In this document: piece by piece, positions 9,053 to 17,881 of the stretch
Position numbering within the stretch: position 1 is the first letter of the stretch
Layout of the letters: each line of letters starts with the position of its first letter
NCBI RefSeq assembly: GCF_008329605.1
Contig: NZ_NPKO01000009.1
Location: forward strand, 186,001 to 250,000
Direction: 5' to 3'
DNA: 64,000 bases
Origin: Mycolicibacterium sp. P9-64
GTDB taxonomy: Bacteria > Actinomycetota > Actinomycetes > Mycobacteriales > Mycobacteriaceae
Translations under genes and position numbers: made by a program
Notes under the pieces: generated by a model
Seen by the model: only the letters and a program-made list of their open reading frames with translations
Told to the model about the DNA's origin: nothing
Databases searched by the model: none

Positions 9053-9745
9053 TTACGCGAGACCAAGTTCCTGCATGCGCGCGCCGTGGGTGCGCTGTAA
9101 CCGGTCGAAGAACTCGGTGAGCCTGCCGAGCCCGTCGGGACTCGACACGACGAGGTCGACGAGCTCGTCGTGGTCGGCGAGCACGAACTGCGCCTGAGTG
9201 ATGGCCTCGCCGAGCAGGCGCCGCGACCACAGGGCAAGGCGGTGACGCTGCTTGTCGCTCGCGGTGACCGCGGCCTTGACCTCGGCGACGACGAACTGGG
9301 AGTGACCGGTCTCCGACAGCACCGCCCGCACCACACTCGCGGCCTCGGCGGGCAGCGCATCGGCGATCTCGAGATAGAAGTCGGCGGCCAGCGCGTCACC
9401 GACGTACGTCTTGACCAGCGCCTCCAGCCACGTGCTCGGGGTGGTCAGGCGGTGGTAGTTCTCCAGAGCAGACGCGTATCTGGTCATCGCGGGCACCACG
9501 TCGACACCGCGACGTTCCAGCGCGTCCCGCAACATCTCGTAGTGGTACATCTCGGCGGCGGCCATGCTGGCCATGTTGATCCGCCCCGCCAGATTCGGCG
9601 CCATCCGCGCCTCGTCGGTGAGCCGGTAGAACGCTGCCACCTCGCCATATGCCAGCAGCGCAAACAGCTCCGTCACGCCAGGATGATCGATCGACACACC
9701 CGGGGTCAGGGGGTTCACCGTCTGATCGGGCGGGGTCGCAGTCAT
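9053..9745 (-). CDS. Ferritin-like-fold protein (Rv3210c-like)
   Basis: This 230-residue, mostly helical protein carries Glu/His pairs spaced like a di-iron four-helix bundle: GEVAAFY near residue 34, then AAEMYHYE near residue 67, later ADFYLEIAD and ETGHSQF. The last Glu and His are in the expected ExxH arrangement. The fold recalls ferritin-like and MiaE-type hydroxylases, so metal binding is likely but the substrate is unknown. The ATG at 9745 is the only good start. The gene converges on the MmpS-like gene with 23 bp between stops. Confidence 0.82.
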   Translation of the reverse strand: MTATPPDQTVNPLTPGVSIDHPGVTELFALLAYGEVAAFYRLTDEARMAPNLAGRINMASMAAAEMYHYEMLRDALERRGVDVVPAMTRYASALENYHRLTTPSTWLEALVKTYVGDALAADFYLEIADALPAEAASVVRAVLSETGHSQFVVAEVKAAVTASDKQRHRLALWSRRLLGEAITQAQFVLADHDELVDLVVSSPDGLGRLTEFFDRLQRTHGARMQELGLA

Positions 9746-9975
9746 GGCCCAACTGTAGACGCCGAGCGGCGCGACGACCCCCTGGAAAACCGGCCAGCTA
9801 TCATGTAGGGGGACGTGGCCCCCGGAAGTTCGGGCCGCGACCGAAGAAATGTGCGTGCACGGAGTTGGCCCGCCTCCTCGAAGGCCAGGGCCCGGTGCTT
9901 TTCGTCAGACTCGTGCGCGCGTGGACATCCGCGAGGACTTACGAGGACTGACCAGGAAAGGTACGTCGCCAACGC

Positions 9976-11529
9976 ATGACTTCACCCATAACAGAAGCAC
10001 TTTCAGAATCCGATTCGGAACCGACCGCCGAAATCACCGAAACCACCACATCCTTTGCCGAGCTCGGGGTGCGCGAGGAGATCGTCCGCGCACTCGCCGA
10101 GAGCGGCAAGGTACACACCTTCGCCATCCAGGAACTGACCCTGCCGCTGGCGCTCGCCGGCGACGATCTGATCGGTCAGGCCCGCACCGGAATGGGCAAG
10201 ACGCTGGCGTTCGGCGTGCCATTGCTGCATCGCATCACCACCGACACCAGCCGTTCTCTCAACGGCATGCCGCGCGCGCTGATCGTCGTGCCCACCCGCG
10301 AGCTCTGCCTGCAGGTCTTTGACGACCTGGCCGGCGCCGCGAAATACCTGAGGGCCGACACCGAGGGCCACGCCGACCGCAAGCTGACCGTGACCTCCAT
10401 CTACGGCGGCAGGCCCTACGAGGCGCAGATCGAAGCCCTCCAAAAGGGCGTCGACGTGGTCGTCGGCACGCCCGGCCGCCTCCTCGATCTGGCCCAGCAA
10501 GGACACCTGCAGCTCGGTGGCCTCTCGGTGCTGGTTCTCGACGAGGCCGACGAGATGCTCGACCTGGGCTTCCTTCCCGACATCGAGCGGATTCTGCGGC
10601 AGATCCCCGACGAGCGGCAGGCCATGCTGTTCTCGGCGACCATGCCCGACCCGATCATCACCCTGGCCCGCACCTTCATGCAGCAGCCGACGCACATCCG
10701 CGCCGAGGCGCCGCACTCGTCGGCCACGCACGACACCACCAAGCAGTACGCCTACCGCGCACATGCGCTGGACAAGGTGGAAATGGTGACCCGGGTGCTG
10801 CAGGCCCGCGGCCGCGGCGCGACCATGATCTTCACCCGCACCAAGCGGACCGCCCAGAAGGTCTCCGACGAGCTCGCCGAACGCGGTTTCAAGGTCGGCG
10901 CCGTACACGGCGATCTCGGCCAGGGCGCGCGGGAGAAGGCACTCAAGTCCTTCCGCACCGGGGACATCGACGTGTTGGTGGCTACCGACGTCGCCGCCCG
11001 CGGCATCGACATCGACGACATCACGCACGTGATCAACTACCAGATCCCCGAGGACGAGCAGGCCTACGTGCACCGCATCGGCCGCACCGGTCGCGCTGGC
11101 AAGACCGGCATCGCCGTCACGCTCGTCGACTGGGACGAACTGCCTCGCTGGACGTTGATCGACAAGGCACTGGGCCTTGGCATCCCCGACCCCGAGGAGA
11201 CCTACTCCAACTCGCCGACGCTCTACGCCGAGCTGGACATCCCGGCCGACGTCACCGGTTCGGTCGGCGCGGCATCGCGCAGCAGCAGCAGCAGCGCGAG
11301 CAAGGACCGGCCGAAGCGCGAGTCGCGCGACGGCGAGCGGCCCCCACGCAACCGCGACCGCACCCGGCAGCGCACGCGCGGCGGCAGTTCGGGGACGGGC
11401 CACGTGGAGAACGCCGAACAGACCCCTGCGGCCTCCGACGACGAAGCCGCACCCGCGGACGGCAGCAGTGCGCCGCGCCGCAGGCGCAGGCGTCGCCGTC
11501 CAAGCACCGCCGCGCCCACGGCCGGCTAG
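9976..11529 (+). CDS. rhlE: DEAD-box ATP-dependent RNA helicase (RhlE/Rv3211-like)
   Basis: The protein has 517 residues. The superfamily 2 motifs appear in order: a Q-motif region before residue 60, motif I ARTGMGKT, Ia PTREL, TPGR, II DEAD, III SAT, and VI HRIGRTGR. The last 130 residues are a low-complexity tail rich in Arg, Ser, Gly and Pro (for example SSSSAS and RRRRRRP) that probably binds RNA. Such enzymes remodel RNA in ribosome assembly or cold adaptation. A 230-bp leader precedes the gene. The following gene starts 19 bp downstream on the same strand. Confidence 0.93.
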   Translation: MTSPITEALSESDSEPTAEITETTTSFAELGVREEIVRALAESGKVHTFAIQELTLPLALAGDDLIGQARTGMGKTLAFGVPLLHRITTDTSRSLNGMPRALIVVPTRELCLQVFDDLAGAAKYLRADTEGHADRKLTVTSIYGGRPYEAQIEALQKGVDVVVGTPGRLLDLAQQGHLQLGGLSVLVLDEADEMLDLGFLPDIERILRQIPDERQAMLFSATMPDPIITLARTFMQQPTHIRAEAPHSSATHDTTKQYAYRAHALDKVEMVTRVLQARGRGATMIFTRTKRTAQKVSDELAERGFKVGAVHGDLGQGAREKALKSFRTGDIDVLVATDVAARGIDIDDITHVINYQIPEDEQAYVHRIGRTGRAGKTGIAVTLVDWDELPRWTLIDKALGLGIPDPEETYSNSPTLYAELDIPADVTGSVGAASRSSSSSASKDRPKRESRDGERPPRNRDRTRQRTRGGSSGTGHVENAEQTPAASDDEAAPADGSSAPRRRRRRRRPSTAAPTAG

Positions 11530-11548
11530 GCGAGGTCAACACCGCTCG

Positions 11549-12763
11549 ATGGTCAAACCGGAACGCCGCACCAGGGGTGACCTCCTGGTCGCACTGGCGA
11601 TCGCCGTCGTCTGCGCCGTCACCGCAGGCCTGATCTGGTGGACCAGCGACGCGCGGGCGACGATCAGCCGCCCTGCCACGACGCCGGTCCCCGCGCTGAA
11701 GTCCGCCCGTGAGGTGCCAACCACGCTGCGCGAACTGTGGACGGCGGCCAGCCCGGCGACCACCGAGCCGGTGATCGCCGGCGGTGCCGTGGTGACCGGC
11801 GACGGCAAGCAGGTCGACGGACGGGACCCCATGACCGGAGCGGTGCTCTGGAGCTACGCGCGCGACGTCGACCTGTGCGGCGTGACGTCGGTCTATCAGG
11901 ACGCCGTCGCCGTCTATCCCGACGCCCGCGGGTGCGGTCAGGTCACCGCCATCGACGGCAAGACCGGCAAGCGCGGGCCCACCCGCACCGCCTACGCCGA
12001 CCCCAAGGTCAGGTTGTCCACCGACGGCACCACCGTGCTGTCAGCAGGCGACAACCGGCTCGAGCAGTGGCGCTCCGACATGGTCAGGATGAACAGCTGG
12101 GGCGCGCTGGACGCGCGGATCAAGCCCAGCGTCCCCGAGCAACCGCTGTGCCGTCTGATGTCGGCCGCGGCCAGCCCGTCAGCGGTATCGGTGATCGAGT
12201 CGTGTCCCCAACAGCCCGACGAGCGGCTCACGCTGCTGCGACCGGACAAGGAAGAGGACCAGCCGTTCACCAAGCACGTTTCGCTGCCCGGCGTGCCCGC
12301 CGACTCCAACGCCCAGGTGATCGCGGTCTCCGAAACCACAACGGCGGTCTACCTTCCCACGCCCAAGCCCACCGTGAACGTCGTCGACGAGACCGGCACC
12401 ACCACCGCAAGCACACTGTTGCCCAAGCCTGCGGCGCCCGACTCCACCATGTCGCGCGCGGGTGACCTGATCACCTGGTGGACCGGCGACAGCGTCATGG
12501 TCTTCGACGCCAACGGGCTGCGCTACCGGTACACCGTCAGCGCCGTCGGCGCACAGGCGCCGGTGGGCCCCGCGACGATGTACGCAGGCAAGCTGCTGGT
12601 GCCCGTCACCACGGGCTACGACGTGTTCAACGCCCAGACCGGCGCCGGCCAGAGCCACATTGCGCTCAGCCGACCGCCGAGCGCAGGCCCGGTGGTACCC
12701 GCGGTCGCCGGGAGCACGCTGCTCGAGCAGCGTGGCGGCACGCTGGTGGCGCTGGGCCCGTAG
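11549..12763 (+). CDS. Membrane-anchored beta-propeller-like protein (Rv3212-like)
   Basis: This is a 404-residue protein. A short basic N-terminus is followed by a transmembrane helix at about residues 12-32 (LLVALAIAVVCAVTAGLIWW). The remainder is extracytoplasmic and has repeated Trp/Asp/Gly strands (for example GAVLWSYARD and GDLITWWTGD) typical of PQQ-like or quinoprotein beta-propellers. Paired Cys residues suggest disulfides outside the cell. It follows the DEAD-box helicase at a 19-bp distance, and its stop TAG directly abuts the stop of the convergent parA. No enzymatic role is claimed. Confidence 0.8.
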   Translation: MVKPERRTRGDLLVALAIAVVCAVTAGLIWWTSDARATISRPATTPVPALKSAREVPTTLRELWTAASPATTEPVIAGGAVVTGDGKQVDGRDPMTGAVLWSYARDVDLCGVTSVYQDAVAVYPDARGCGQVTAIDGKTGKRGPTRTAYADPKVRLSTDGTTVLSAGDNRLEQWRSDMVRMNSWGALDARIKPSVPEQPLCRLMSAAASPSAVSVIESCPQQPDERLTLLRPDKEEDQPFTKHVSLPGVPADSNAQVIAVSETTTAVYLPTPKPTVNVVDETGTTTASTLLPKPAAPDSTMSRAGDLITWWTGDSVMVFDANGLRYRYTVSAVGAQAPVGPATMYAGKLLVPVTTGYDVFNAQTGAGQSHIALSRPPSAGPVVPAVAGSTLLEQRGGTLVALGP

Positions 12764-13558
12764 TCAGACCTCGGGAGTGAAGGTCGAAAGCGCCTTGCCC
12801 GACTTCCAATGCTTGAGCAGGTCGTCGGCCAGCGCCCGATAGGCGTTGGCGCCCTTGTTCTTTCGTCCCGCCAACACCGACGATCCGGATGCGCTCGCCT
12901 CGGCGAACCGCACGGTGCGCGGAATCGGCGGCCCAAGGACCACCAGGCCGTAGCGGTCCGCGACGTCGAGCAGCACGTCGCGGCTGTGCGTGGTGCGCGA
13001 GTCGTAGAGCGTCGGCAGCGCGCCGAGCATCTGTAGGTCGGCGTTGGTGATCTGCTGGACGTCGGTGACCGTCCTGAGGAACTGACCGACCCCGCGGTGG
13101 GCCAGCGTTTCGCATTGCAGCGGCACGATGACGTCGTTGGCGGCCGTCAGACCGTTGAGCGTCAGGACCCCCAACGACGGCGGGCAGTCGATGATCACGA
13201 CGTCGAAGTCGGACGAGACCTTGGCCAGCGCGCGCTTGAGCGCGTACTCGCGGCCCGCACGCATCAAGAGCATCGCCTCGGCCCCCGCCAAGTCGATGTT
13301 GGCGGGCAACAGCGTCATGCCTTCGACCGTCGGCACCAGCGCGACGCTCGGCTCGACGTCGCCGAGCAACACCTCGTGGATCGACACCGCCAGCTTGTCG
13401 GGGTCCTGGCCGAGCGAGAACGTCAAACAGCCCTGCGGGTCGAGGTCGACGAGCAGCACTCGCCGCCCCTTCTCCGCCATCGCCGCACCCAACGACGCCA
13501 CGGTCGTCGTCTTGGCGACCCCGCCCTTTTGATTGGCGACCGCAAGTACCCGCGTCAT
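12764..13558 (-). CDS. ParA/Soj-family ATPase (Rv3213c-like)
   Basis: The protein has 264 residues. The deviant Walker A motif KGGVAKTT lies near residue 11, a Walker A' VLLVDLDPQG follows, and the Walker B VVIIDCPPS comes later, as in ParA/MinD ATPases that position chromosomes, plasmids or protein clusters. No parB-like gene or parS site is adjacent, so this is an orphan ParA distinct from the origin-linked pair. The ATG at 13558 gives a start immediately before the Walker A. Longer upstream frames only translate the repeat array and are rejected. Confidence 0.9.
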   Translation of the reverse strand: MTRVLAVANQKGGVAKTTTVASLGAAMAEKGRRVLLVDLDPQGCLTFSLGQDPDKLAVSIHEVLLGDVEPSVALVPTVEGMTLLPANIDLAGAEAMLLMRAGREYALKRALAKVSSDFDVVIIDCPPSLGVLTLNGLTAANDVIVPLQCETLAHRGVGQFLRTVTDVQQITNADLQMLGALPTLYDSRTTHSRDVLLDVADRYGLVVLGPPIPRTVRFAEASASGSSVLAGRKNKGANAYRALADDLLKHWKSGKALSTFTPEV

Positions 13559-13570
13559 GTAACTCCCCTC

Positions 13571-13682
13571 GCCCCGCACATTCCCCGTCGCTTCGCTCGC
13601 CCCGCACATTCCCCGTCGCTTCGCTCGCCCCGCACATTCCCCGTCGCTTCGCTCGCCCCGCACATTCCCCGTCGCTTCGCTC
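13571..13682 (+). repeat. Four perfect 28-bp tandem repeats upstream of parA and gpm2
   Basis: Four identical 28-bp units lie head to tail (13571-13598, 13599-13626, 13627-13654, 13655-13682). Each contains CGTCGCTTCGCTCG plus the linker CCCCGCACATT. The array sits in the divergent intergenic space between parA and gpm2. It lacks variable spacers, so it is not a CRISPR. The perfect identity of the units suggests recent amplification. Confidence 0.95.
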
Positions 13683-13753
13683 GCCCCGAGAAACACGTTC
13701 ATCCAAGCACGCGGGCGGGGCATCGGCCCCGACGTGCGGCAGAATCAGCCGCT

Positions 13754-14365
13754 GTGAGTATCGAACGGCACCGCCTGCTGCTGCTGCGCCACGGCGAGAC
13801 CGAGTGGTCCAAGAGCGGCAAGCACACCGGCCGGACCGACCTCGAGCTCACGGAGACCGGACGCGAACAGGCCGCCCTCGCTGCCGAGGCGCTGGCCGAC
13901 CTGCAGTTGCGCGATCCGCTGGTAGTGAGCAGCCCACGGCACCGGGCGCTGATCACCGCGGAGCTGGCAGGCCTGACGGTCGACGAGGTGACACCGCTGC
14001 TGGCCGAGTGGGACTACGGCGACTACGAAGGCCTGACGACACCGGAGATCCGCGAGACGGTGCCGGACTGGACGGTCTGGAGGTACGGATGTCCTGACGG
14101 CGAGAGCGTCGCCGCGATCACCGTACGTGCCGACCGCGCCGTCGGCCTGGCACTGTCGCACATGGAGTCACGCGACGTGGTGTTCGTCGGGCACGGACAC
14201 TTCTCACGTTCGGTGATGACCCGCTGGATGGAACTGCCGATCGCCGAAGGGATCCGGGTGTCCATGGCGGCCGCGTCGATCGCGGTGTGCGGTTTCGAAC
14301 ACGGGGTCCGGCAGATCGCCGCGCTCGGTCTGACCGGCCACGTCAACCCGTGCCTGCCACCGTGA
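13754..14365 (+). CDS. gpm2: Histidine-phosphatase family acid phosphatase (Gpm2/Rv3214-like)
   Basis: The protein has 203 residues and belongs to the histidine phosphatase superfamily. The catalytic LRHGET is at about residues 11-16, a second Arg sits in SSPRHRA, and the second catalytic His is in FVGHGHF. The M. tuberculosis counterpart was annotated as a phosphoglycerate mutase but, as I recall, was shown to be an acid phosphatase. The GTG start is followed by a short strand and the RHG motif, as expected. The stop overlaps the GTG of entC by four bases (GTGA), implying translational coupling. Confidence 0.9.
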   Translation: MSIERHRLLLLRHGETEWSKSGKHTGRTDLELTETGREQAALAAEALADLQLRDPLVVSSPRHRALITAELAGLTVDEVTPLLAEWDYGDYEGLTTPEIRETVPDWTVWRYGCPDGESVAAITVRADRAVGLALSHMESRDVVFVGHGHFSRSVMTRWMELPIAEGIRVSMAAASIAVCGFEHGVRQIAALGLTGHVNPCLPP

Positions 14366-15456
14366 CGTCCGAGCCGTCCTTCGTCATGACCGGCCGTACC
14401 GGGGTGATCGTGGCCGATGGCATACACACCGCCTACCCACGCCTCGACGACGCCAGGGCGGCGCTCGCCTCCGGTGACGCGTCAATCGTGTTGGGCGCCT
14501 TGCCCTTCGACATGTCACGCCCGACTGCGCTATTTCGGCCGGAAGCGGTGCGCACCATCGACGCCCTGCCAGACTGGCCGCGACGCGATCTGCCTGCGGT
14601 ACGGATCGCCGAGACGCTCCCCGCCCCCGACGTGCACCGCGCGCGCATCGCCAAGGCGATCGCCAGGCTCAACGATCCGGGTTCGGGCCTGCACAAGGTG
14701 GTGCTGGCGCGGGCGCTGCGGCTGGTCGCCGACGGCCCGCTGGACGTCGCGACGATCCTCGCCCGCCTGGCCGAAGACACCACGGCCAACGCGTATTTCG
14801 CGGATCTGACGCCGGCGGGCGCAGGCTATGCGGGCGCGGCACTGATCGGCGCCAGCCCGGAGCTGCTGGTGGCCCGACGCGGCGACGTGGTGACGTGCCG
14901 CCCGTTCGCCGGATCCGCGCCCCGCTCGGCCGATCCCGAGACGGACCACGCCAGCGGTGTCGCGCTTGCCGAGTCTGCCAAGAATCTGCACGAGCACCGG
15001 TTGGTGGTCGACGAGATGCGCAACGCGCTCGAACCGCTGTGCGTGGACCTGTCGATCGCGCCGACGCCGGAGCTCAGCAGTACGTCGGCGGTGTGGCACC
15101 TGAACACACCCATCACCGGACGCCTGCGTGAATCATCAATCACTGCATTGGATCTCGCGATCGCACTGCACCCGACGCCTGCCGTTGGCGGGGTGCCGGC
15201 AGCAGCGGCCGCCGAGCTGATCAACGAGCTGGAGGGCGACCGCGGGTTCTATGCGGGAGCGGTCGGCTGGTGCGACGCTGCAGGCGACGGCCGCTGGGTG
15301 GTGGCCATCCGCTGCGCTCAACTGTCCGCCGATCGGCGTACGGCCGAGGCGCGGTCGGGTGGCGGCATCGTCGCCGAATCCGATCCGGACGACGAAGTCG
15401 CGGAGACCACGACGAAGTTCAAAACCATCATGTCTGCGTTGGGAGTCGAGAAGTGA
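14362..15456 (+). CDS. entC: Isochorismate synthase-family chorismate-utilising enzyme (EntC)
   Basis: The 364-residue protein has the chorismate-binding fold. HKVVLARAL, the ASPELLV segment, RPFAGSAPR and the C-terminal SGGGIVAESDP metal/substrate loop are visible. These are typical of isochorismate and anthranilate synthase component I enzymes. EntC homologues convert chorismate to isochorismate for menaquinone or siderophores. It overlaps gpm2 upstream and the GNAT gene downstream by GTGA, so the three genes form one coupled operon. Confidence 0.9.
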   Translation: MTSEPSFVMTGRTGVIVADGIHTAYPRLDDARAALASGDASIVLGALPFDMSRPTALFRPEAVRTIDALPDWPRRDLPAVRIAETLPAPDVHRARIAKAIARLNDPGSGLHKVVLARALRLVADGPLDVATILARLAEDTTANAYFADLTPAGAGYAGAALIGASPELLVARRGDVVTCRPFAGSAPRSADPETDHASGVALAESAKNLHEHRLVVDEMRNALEPLCVDLSIAPTPELSSTSAVWHLNTPITGRLRESSITALDLAIALHPTPAVGGVPAAAAAELINELEGDRGFYAGAVGWCDAAGDGRWVVAIRCAQLSADRRTAEARSGGGIVAESDPDDEVAETTTKFKTIMSALGVEK

Positions 15457-15932
15457 CCGCACACATTCGCCGCGTCCGACCCGGTGACGAGGTCGTCCTC
15501 ACGGCCATGGTGCACGAACTCGCAGCGTTCGAGAACGCAGCCGACCAGTGCACGGTGACCGAATCCAAGATGCACACAGCACTTTTCGCGGAGAAGCCGA
15601 CGGCGTACGCACACATCGCCGAGGTCGACGGCCAGCCCGCTGCGTGCGCGATCTGGTTCACGACCTTCTCGACATGGGACGGCGTCGCAGGGATCTACCT
15701 CGAAGATCTGTTCGTGCGCCCGCAATTCCGCAGGCACGGGCTTGCCCGCTCGCTGCTGTCGACGCTGGCCAAGGAATGCGTGGACAACGACTACACCCGC
15801 TTGGCCTGGGCGGTGTTGGACTGGAACGTCAACGCCATCGCGCTGTACGACGCCGTCGGCGGCCAACAGCAGAACGAATGGATCACCTATCGGGTGTCGG
15901 GCCCCGAGTTGTCCGCACTGGCTGGGTCCTGA
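15453..15932 (+). CDS. GNAT-family N-acetyltransferase (Rv3216-like)
   Basis: This is a 159-residue GNAT protein. The acetyl-CoA-binding signature is RPQFRRHGLARSLL (motif A, Q/RxxGxG/A type) near residue 90, followed by the W-N-A-x-LY helix (DWNVNAIALYDAVGG). Arrangement and length resemble diamine or spermidine acetyltransferases, but the substrate cannot be read from the sequence. The GTG start overlaps the entC stop. The last 46 bp overlap the convergent membrane-protein gene. Confidence 0.87.
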   Translation: MTAHIRRVRPGDEVVLTAMVHELAAFENAADQCTVTESKMHTALFAEKPTAYAHIAEVDGQPAACAIWFTTFSTWDGVAGIYLEDLFVRPQFRRHGLARSLLSTLAKECVDNDYTRLAWAVLDWNVNAIALYDAVGGQQQNEWITYRVSGPELSALAGS

Positions 15933-16315
15933 GCCGTCGCCGATGCCCACTGCAGCGCCGAGGGGCTGAACAGCAGGACCAGTGCGCCGACGGCGACCAG
16001 CGCCAACGGGACGCCATAGGCCCACCGCTGTGAGCCGACGGCGATGTACCAGGCCACGGGCAGCAGGAGAAGCTGCGCGAACACCGCGACACCGCGACCC
16101 CATCGCCTGCCCGTCCACAGCGCCCATCCTGCGGCGATCACACCGGCACCCATGACCGAGTACCAGGCGGCCGTGCCGTACCCGCTGATGGCCTTCTCGT
16201 GGGCACCACCAATGGCCCGCACCACGAGCACCACGGCCACCACGACCAGGGCGGCGCCCTCGAGTGCCACGACGACGCCAGCCTGACGGACGGTTGCCGG
16301 TGCGGGGACGATCAC
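15887..16315 (-). CDS. Small integral membrane protein (Rv3217c-like)
   Basis: This 142-residue protein has about four transmembrane helices (around residues 14-34, 50-64, 75-94 and 99-117), with a short hydrophilic C-terminus. The Trp-, Ala- and Val-rich helices carry no recognisable transport or catalytic motif. The start is a GTG at 16315, and the 3' end overlaps the acetyltransferase gene by 46 bp on the other strand. The position matches M. tuberculosis Rv3217c. Function is unknown. Confidence 0.75.
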   Translation of the reverse strand: MIVPAPATVRQAGVVVALEGAALVVVAVVLVVRAIGGAHEKAISGYGTAAWYSVMGAGVIAAGWALWTGRRWGRGVAVFAQLLLLPVAWYIAVGSQRWAYGVPLALVAVGALVLLFSPSALQWASATAQDPASADNSGPDTR

Positions 16316-16341
16316 GACGGCCAGCGTAAACGGTCCCCCGA

Positions 16342-16347
16342 TAGGCT
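16342..16347 (+). promoter_or_regulatory. Leaderless-type -10 element for the lipid-kinase-like gene
   Basis: TAGGCT fits TANNNT and ends 8 nt before the GTG start at 16356, placing transcription initiation at or next to the start codon. Confidence 0.55.
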
Positions 16348-16355
16348 AGTCCCCC

Positions 16356-17318
16356 GTGCGCGCCGTGCTGATCGTCAATCCGAACGCCACATCGACGACC
16401 CCCGCCGGACGCGACCTCCTCGCGCACGCGCTGGAGAGCCGGGTCGACCTCACGGTCGCCCACACCAACCACCGCGGTCACGCCATCGAAATCGCCAGCG
16501 CCGCCGCCCGCGACGGGATCGACGCCGTGATCGTGCACGGCGGCGACGGCACGGTGAACGAAGTCGTCAACGGCATCCTCGGCGACTGCGGCCAGGCCAA
16601 GCCCGCGCTGACCGGGCCTGCGGTCGGCGTGGTGCCCGGCGGCTCGGCCAACGTCTTCGCCAGGGCGCTGGGCATCAGCCCCGACCCCACAGTGGCGACC
16701 AACCAACTCGTCGACCTACTCGACGAGCATCGGCACGGCGGCGCGTGGCGGCGCATCGGGCTGATGAATTGCGGGGAGCGCTGGGGCGTCTTCACCGCGG
16801 GCATGGGTGTCGACGGTGACGTGGTCGCGGCCGTCGAGGCCCAGCGGGCGAAGGGCCGCAAGGTCACCGCGTCGCGCTACATCCGAGTCGCCGTGCGCGA
16901 GATGCTCTCCAGCGCCCGACGCGAGCCGACGTTGACGCTGCACCTCCCAGACCGCGAACCGGTCACCGGCGTGCACTTCGCGTTCGTGTCCAACTCCAGC
17001 CCGTGGACATACGCCAACACCCGGCCGGTGTGGACCAACCCCGAGACGACGTTCGAGACGGGGCTGGGCGTCTTCGCGGTCACCAGCATGAACGTATGGG
17101 CGAATCTGGGGCTGGTGCGACGGATGTTGTCGAGCAAGCCCCGCATCGAGGCCAAGCATCTGCTCCGCGACGACGACCTCCCGTGGATCCGGGTGACCAG
17201 TGCCACAGAGGTGGCTTGCCAGATCGACGGAGATTTCGTAGGCATGCGTGAAACCATGACGTTCACGTCGGTTCCGAATGCGCTTGGCGTGGTCGCACCA
17301 CCCGCGAAAACCCTGTGA
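16356..17318 (+). CDS. Diacylglycerol/sphingosine-kinase-family lipid kinase (Rv3218-like)
   Basis: The protein has 320 residues and the DAGK catalytic domain. NPNAT lies at the N-terminus, the nucleotide loop GGDGTVNEVVNG is near residues 64-75, and PGGSANVFARALG is near residue 95, all diagnostic of DgkB/YegS/LCB5 lipid kinases. It likely phosphorylates a membrane lipid such as diacylglycerol or a related alcohol. The GTG start is probably leaderless. A 246-bp gap to whiB1 follows on the same strand. Confidence 0.88.
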   Translation: MRAVLIVNPNATSTTPAGRDLLAHALESRVDLTVAHTNHRGHAIEIASAAARDGIDAVIVHGGDGTVNEVVNGILGDCGQAKPALTGPAVGVVPGGSANVFARALGISPDPTVATNQLVDLLDEHRHGGAWRRIGLMNCGERWGVFTAGMGVDGDVVAAVEAQRAKGRKVTASRYIRVAVREMLSSARREPTLTLHLPDREPVTGVHFAFVSNSSPWTYANTRPVWTNPETTFETGLGVFAVTSMNVWANLGLVRRMLSSKPRIEAKHLLRDDDLPWIRVTSATEVACQIDGDFVGMRETMTFTSVPNALGVVAPPAKTL

Positions 17319-17409
17319 CCTGGAATTATTCATTCACAGGCAGTAATTCAGGGCGCAAGTGAGTTTAGTGTAGTACAAACGAATGAGGGTTCCGGTAACG
17401 CGGTACCGC

Positions 17410-17425
17410 AGTGACGTTGCACACG
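17410..17425 (+). promoter_or_regulatory. CRP-family (Rv3676-like) binding site upstream of whiB1
   Basis: AGTGACGTTGCACACG fits the GTGnnAnnnnnCAC-like mycobacterial CRP pattern and shares AGTGA and CACG with the site recalled for M. tuberculosis whiB1. Its centre is about 58 bp upstream of the start point predicted from the -35 box, the same geometry as described in M. tuberculosis. Confidence 0.65.
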
Positions 17426-17441
17426 TGTTAACGCGCCACTA

Positions 17442-17470
17442 TTGACATCTGTTCAGCCTGTGGAAGCATC
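17442..17470 (+). promoter_or_regulatory. whiB1 core promoter: TTGACA -35 with a weak -10
   Basis: A perfect TTGACA lies at 17442-17447. Seventeen bases on, the -10 region is poor (AAGCAT/AGCATC), as expected for an activator-dependent promoter. Transcription would start near 17476, leaving a leader of about 90 nt. Confidence 0.5.
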
Positions 17471-17564
17471 GTTTGCAACAGTGCAGAAACATTTGATTGC
17501 ACGCGTTAACAGCCGAAGAAAAGCTCGTGCGTCTTGCTGCGCACACGATAAGGAGTTGGAAGCT

Positions 17565-17819
17565 ATGGATTGGCGGCACAAGGCGGTCTGTCGTGACGAG
17601 GATCCGGAACTGTTCTTCCCGGTAGGAAACAGTGGCCCGGCGCTCGCCCAGATCGCCGACGCAAAGATTGTCTGCAACCGCTGCCCGGTGACGACGGAGT
17701 GCCTCAGCTGGGCACTGGAGTCCGGCCAGGACGCCGGCGTGTGGGGCGGCATGAGCGAAGACGAACGACGCGCACTCAAGCGGCGCAACGCGCGCACGAA
17801 GACGCGTACCAGCGTCTAG
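17565..17819 (+). CDS. whiB1: WhiB1, iron-sulfur transcriptional regulator
   Basis: The 84-residue Wbl protein has the four cluster-binding cysteines at residues 9, 37, 40 and 46 (CxnCxxCxxxxxC), followed by the turn GVWGGM and a basic C-terminal tail (RRALKRRNARTKTR) for DNA binding. WhiB1 carries an NO-sensitive [4Fe-4S] cluster and interacts with the principal sigma factor; it is essential in M. tuberculosis. The ATG at 17565 has AAGGAG about 10 bases upstream. An upstream in-frame extension to 17442 is just leader. A strong terminator follows. Confidence 0.97.
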   Translation: MDWRHKAVCRDEDPELFFPVGNSGPALAQIADAKIVCNRCPVTTECLSWALESGQDAGVWGGMSEDERRALKRRNARTKTRTSV

Positions 17820-17834
17820 CCTCTACCTGATTTG

Positions 17835-17872
17835 AAAACTACGGCCCCGGTGAAAACCGGGGCCGTAGTTTT
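17835..17872. terminator. Bidirectional rho-independent terminator between whiB1 and pdtaS
   Basis: A perfect 17-bp stem (AAAACTACGGCCCCGGT and its complement) closes a GAAA tetraloop, with A and T runs at the two bases. It therefore has a T tract in either direction and serves both convergent genes. Confidence 0.95.
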
Positions 17873-17881
17873 GTTCGGACG

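Noticed and set aside
9808..9823. GGGGG/CCCCC hairpin in the leader of the DEAD-box helicase gene as a riboswitch or attenuator
   Set aside because: The stem is only five base pairs with a 6-nt loop and no T tract; it could be chance in GC-rich DNA.
13571..13682. CRISPR-like appearance of the 28-bp array (and of the 33-bp array at 31331)
   Set aside because: Units are contiguous with no variable spacers and no cas genes.
13558..13723. N-terminal extension of ParA through the repeat array
   Set aside because: It would translate repeats into GERSDGEC-type peptides before a normal ParA start; the ATG at 13558 fits the family exactly.
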